From contig JAFXVB010000020.1 in NCBI GenBank assembly GCA_017534945.1, forward strand, positions 1-33,617: 33,617 bases of DNA, read 5' to 3'. The position numbers were made by a program, and so were the translations under genes. Positions 33,564 to 33,617 of the stretch are shown here, in pieces. The notes below the pieces were generated by a model. It ran no database searches. It saw only the letters and a list, made by a program, of their open reading frames with translations, and had not been told where the DNA came from. Within the stretch, counting starts at the first letter, position 1, and each line of letters begins with the position of its first letter. Source of the stretch: Alphaproteobacteria bacterium. Lineage in GTDB: Bacteria > Pseudomonadota > Alphaproteobacteria > Rs-D84.

Positions 33564-33617
33564 GATTCATGTAGCTACCAACACAGGCAGAATTGCACTG
33601 TGCAAAATGTGGCATAA

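Noticed and set aside
1-33617. CRISPR array
   Set aside because: No regularly spaced direct repeats were seen on reading.
33529-33617. SAM-II or SAM/SAH riboswitch
   Set aside because: GTAGCTA is present but the rest of the conserved SAM-II core and the CTTCCTG of SAM/SAH are missing; kept only as a possible regulatory hairpin.

Overview
The window is most simply read as the right part of a tailed-phage genome, probably a prophage, in a Gram-negative host. Evidence for an outer membrane is an overlapping spanin pair (inner-membrane Rz-like protein plus lipoprotein Rz1) and a cluster for envelope sugars that includes FdtA- and FdtB-like enzymes. TGA, TAA and TAG all act as ordinary stops. I cannot fix the genus. 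An alphaproteobacterium is a guess, not a result. No integrase, repressor or replication genes are visible; they would lie left of the truncated terminase or outside the window.

Positions 1-18554 hold one almost gapless plus-strand late operon in three blocks. The head block (1-6485) is a mosaic: lambda-type large terminase, gpW, portal, S49 protease with an in-frame internal scaffold gene, and decoration protein, then a Mu gpT-like major capsid protein and a lambda FII-like joining protein. The tail block (6482-17385) is a contractile P2-type tail: U-like terminator, V, W, J, I, fibre, sheath, tube, E with a -1 frameshift into E', a short tape measure, U, X and D. An AT-rich cargo gene interrupts it between V and W. 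The lysis block (17382-18554) has two small membrane proteins, a lysozyme-like enzyme and overlapping Rz/Rz1, and ends at a strong terminator.

Positions 18639-29413 are AT-rich and unlike the late genes. A small serine recombinase is followed by a 307-base gap containing a strongly predicted structured RNA. Next comes a full-length paralogue of the recombinase whose catalytic residues are gone. That paralogue is the first gene of a tightly overlapping operon for cell-surface sugar: five glycosyltransferases (one fused to a DUF1796 domain), an FdtA-like ketoisomerase, a FemAB/GNAT-type acyltransferase, an unusual 464-residue protein with a nucleotidyltransferase-like motif, and an FdtB-like aminotransferase. 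Together these suggest addition of a 3-amino-3,6-dideoxyhexose to a host glycan, that is, lysogenic conversion with the host supplying the dTDP-sugar precursor.

Positions 29412-33617 read leftward. They hold a T7-type tail fibre gene preceded by a promoter-hairpin-terminator leader, a two-gene DUF2971-FRG module with its own promoter and operator-like palindrome (a candidate defence cassette), and a compact S-adenosylmethionine synthetase gene broken by one frameshift.

The features most worth a second look are the recombinase / structured RNA / dead recombinase arrangement heading the sugar operon, the DUF2971-FRG pair, and the leader before the minus-strand tail fibre. All calls come from reading the sequence; no database search was run.
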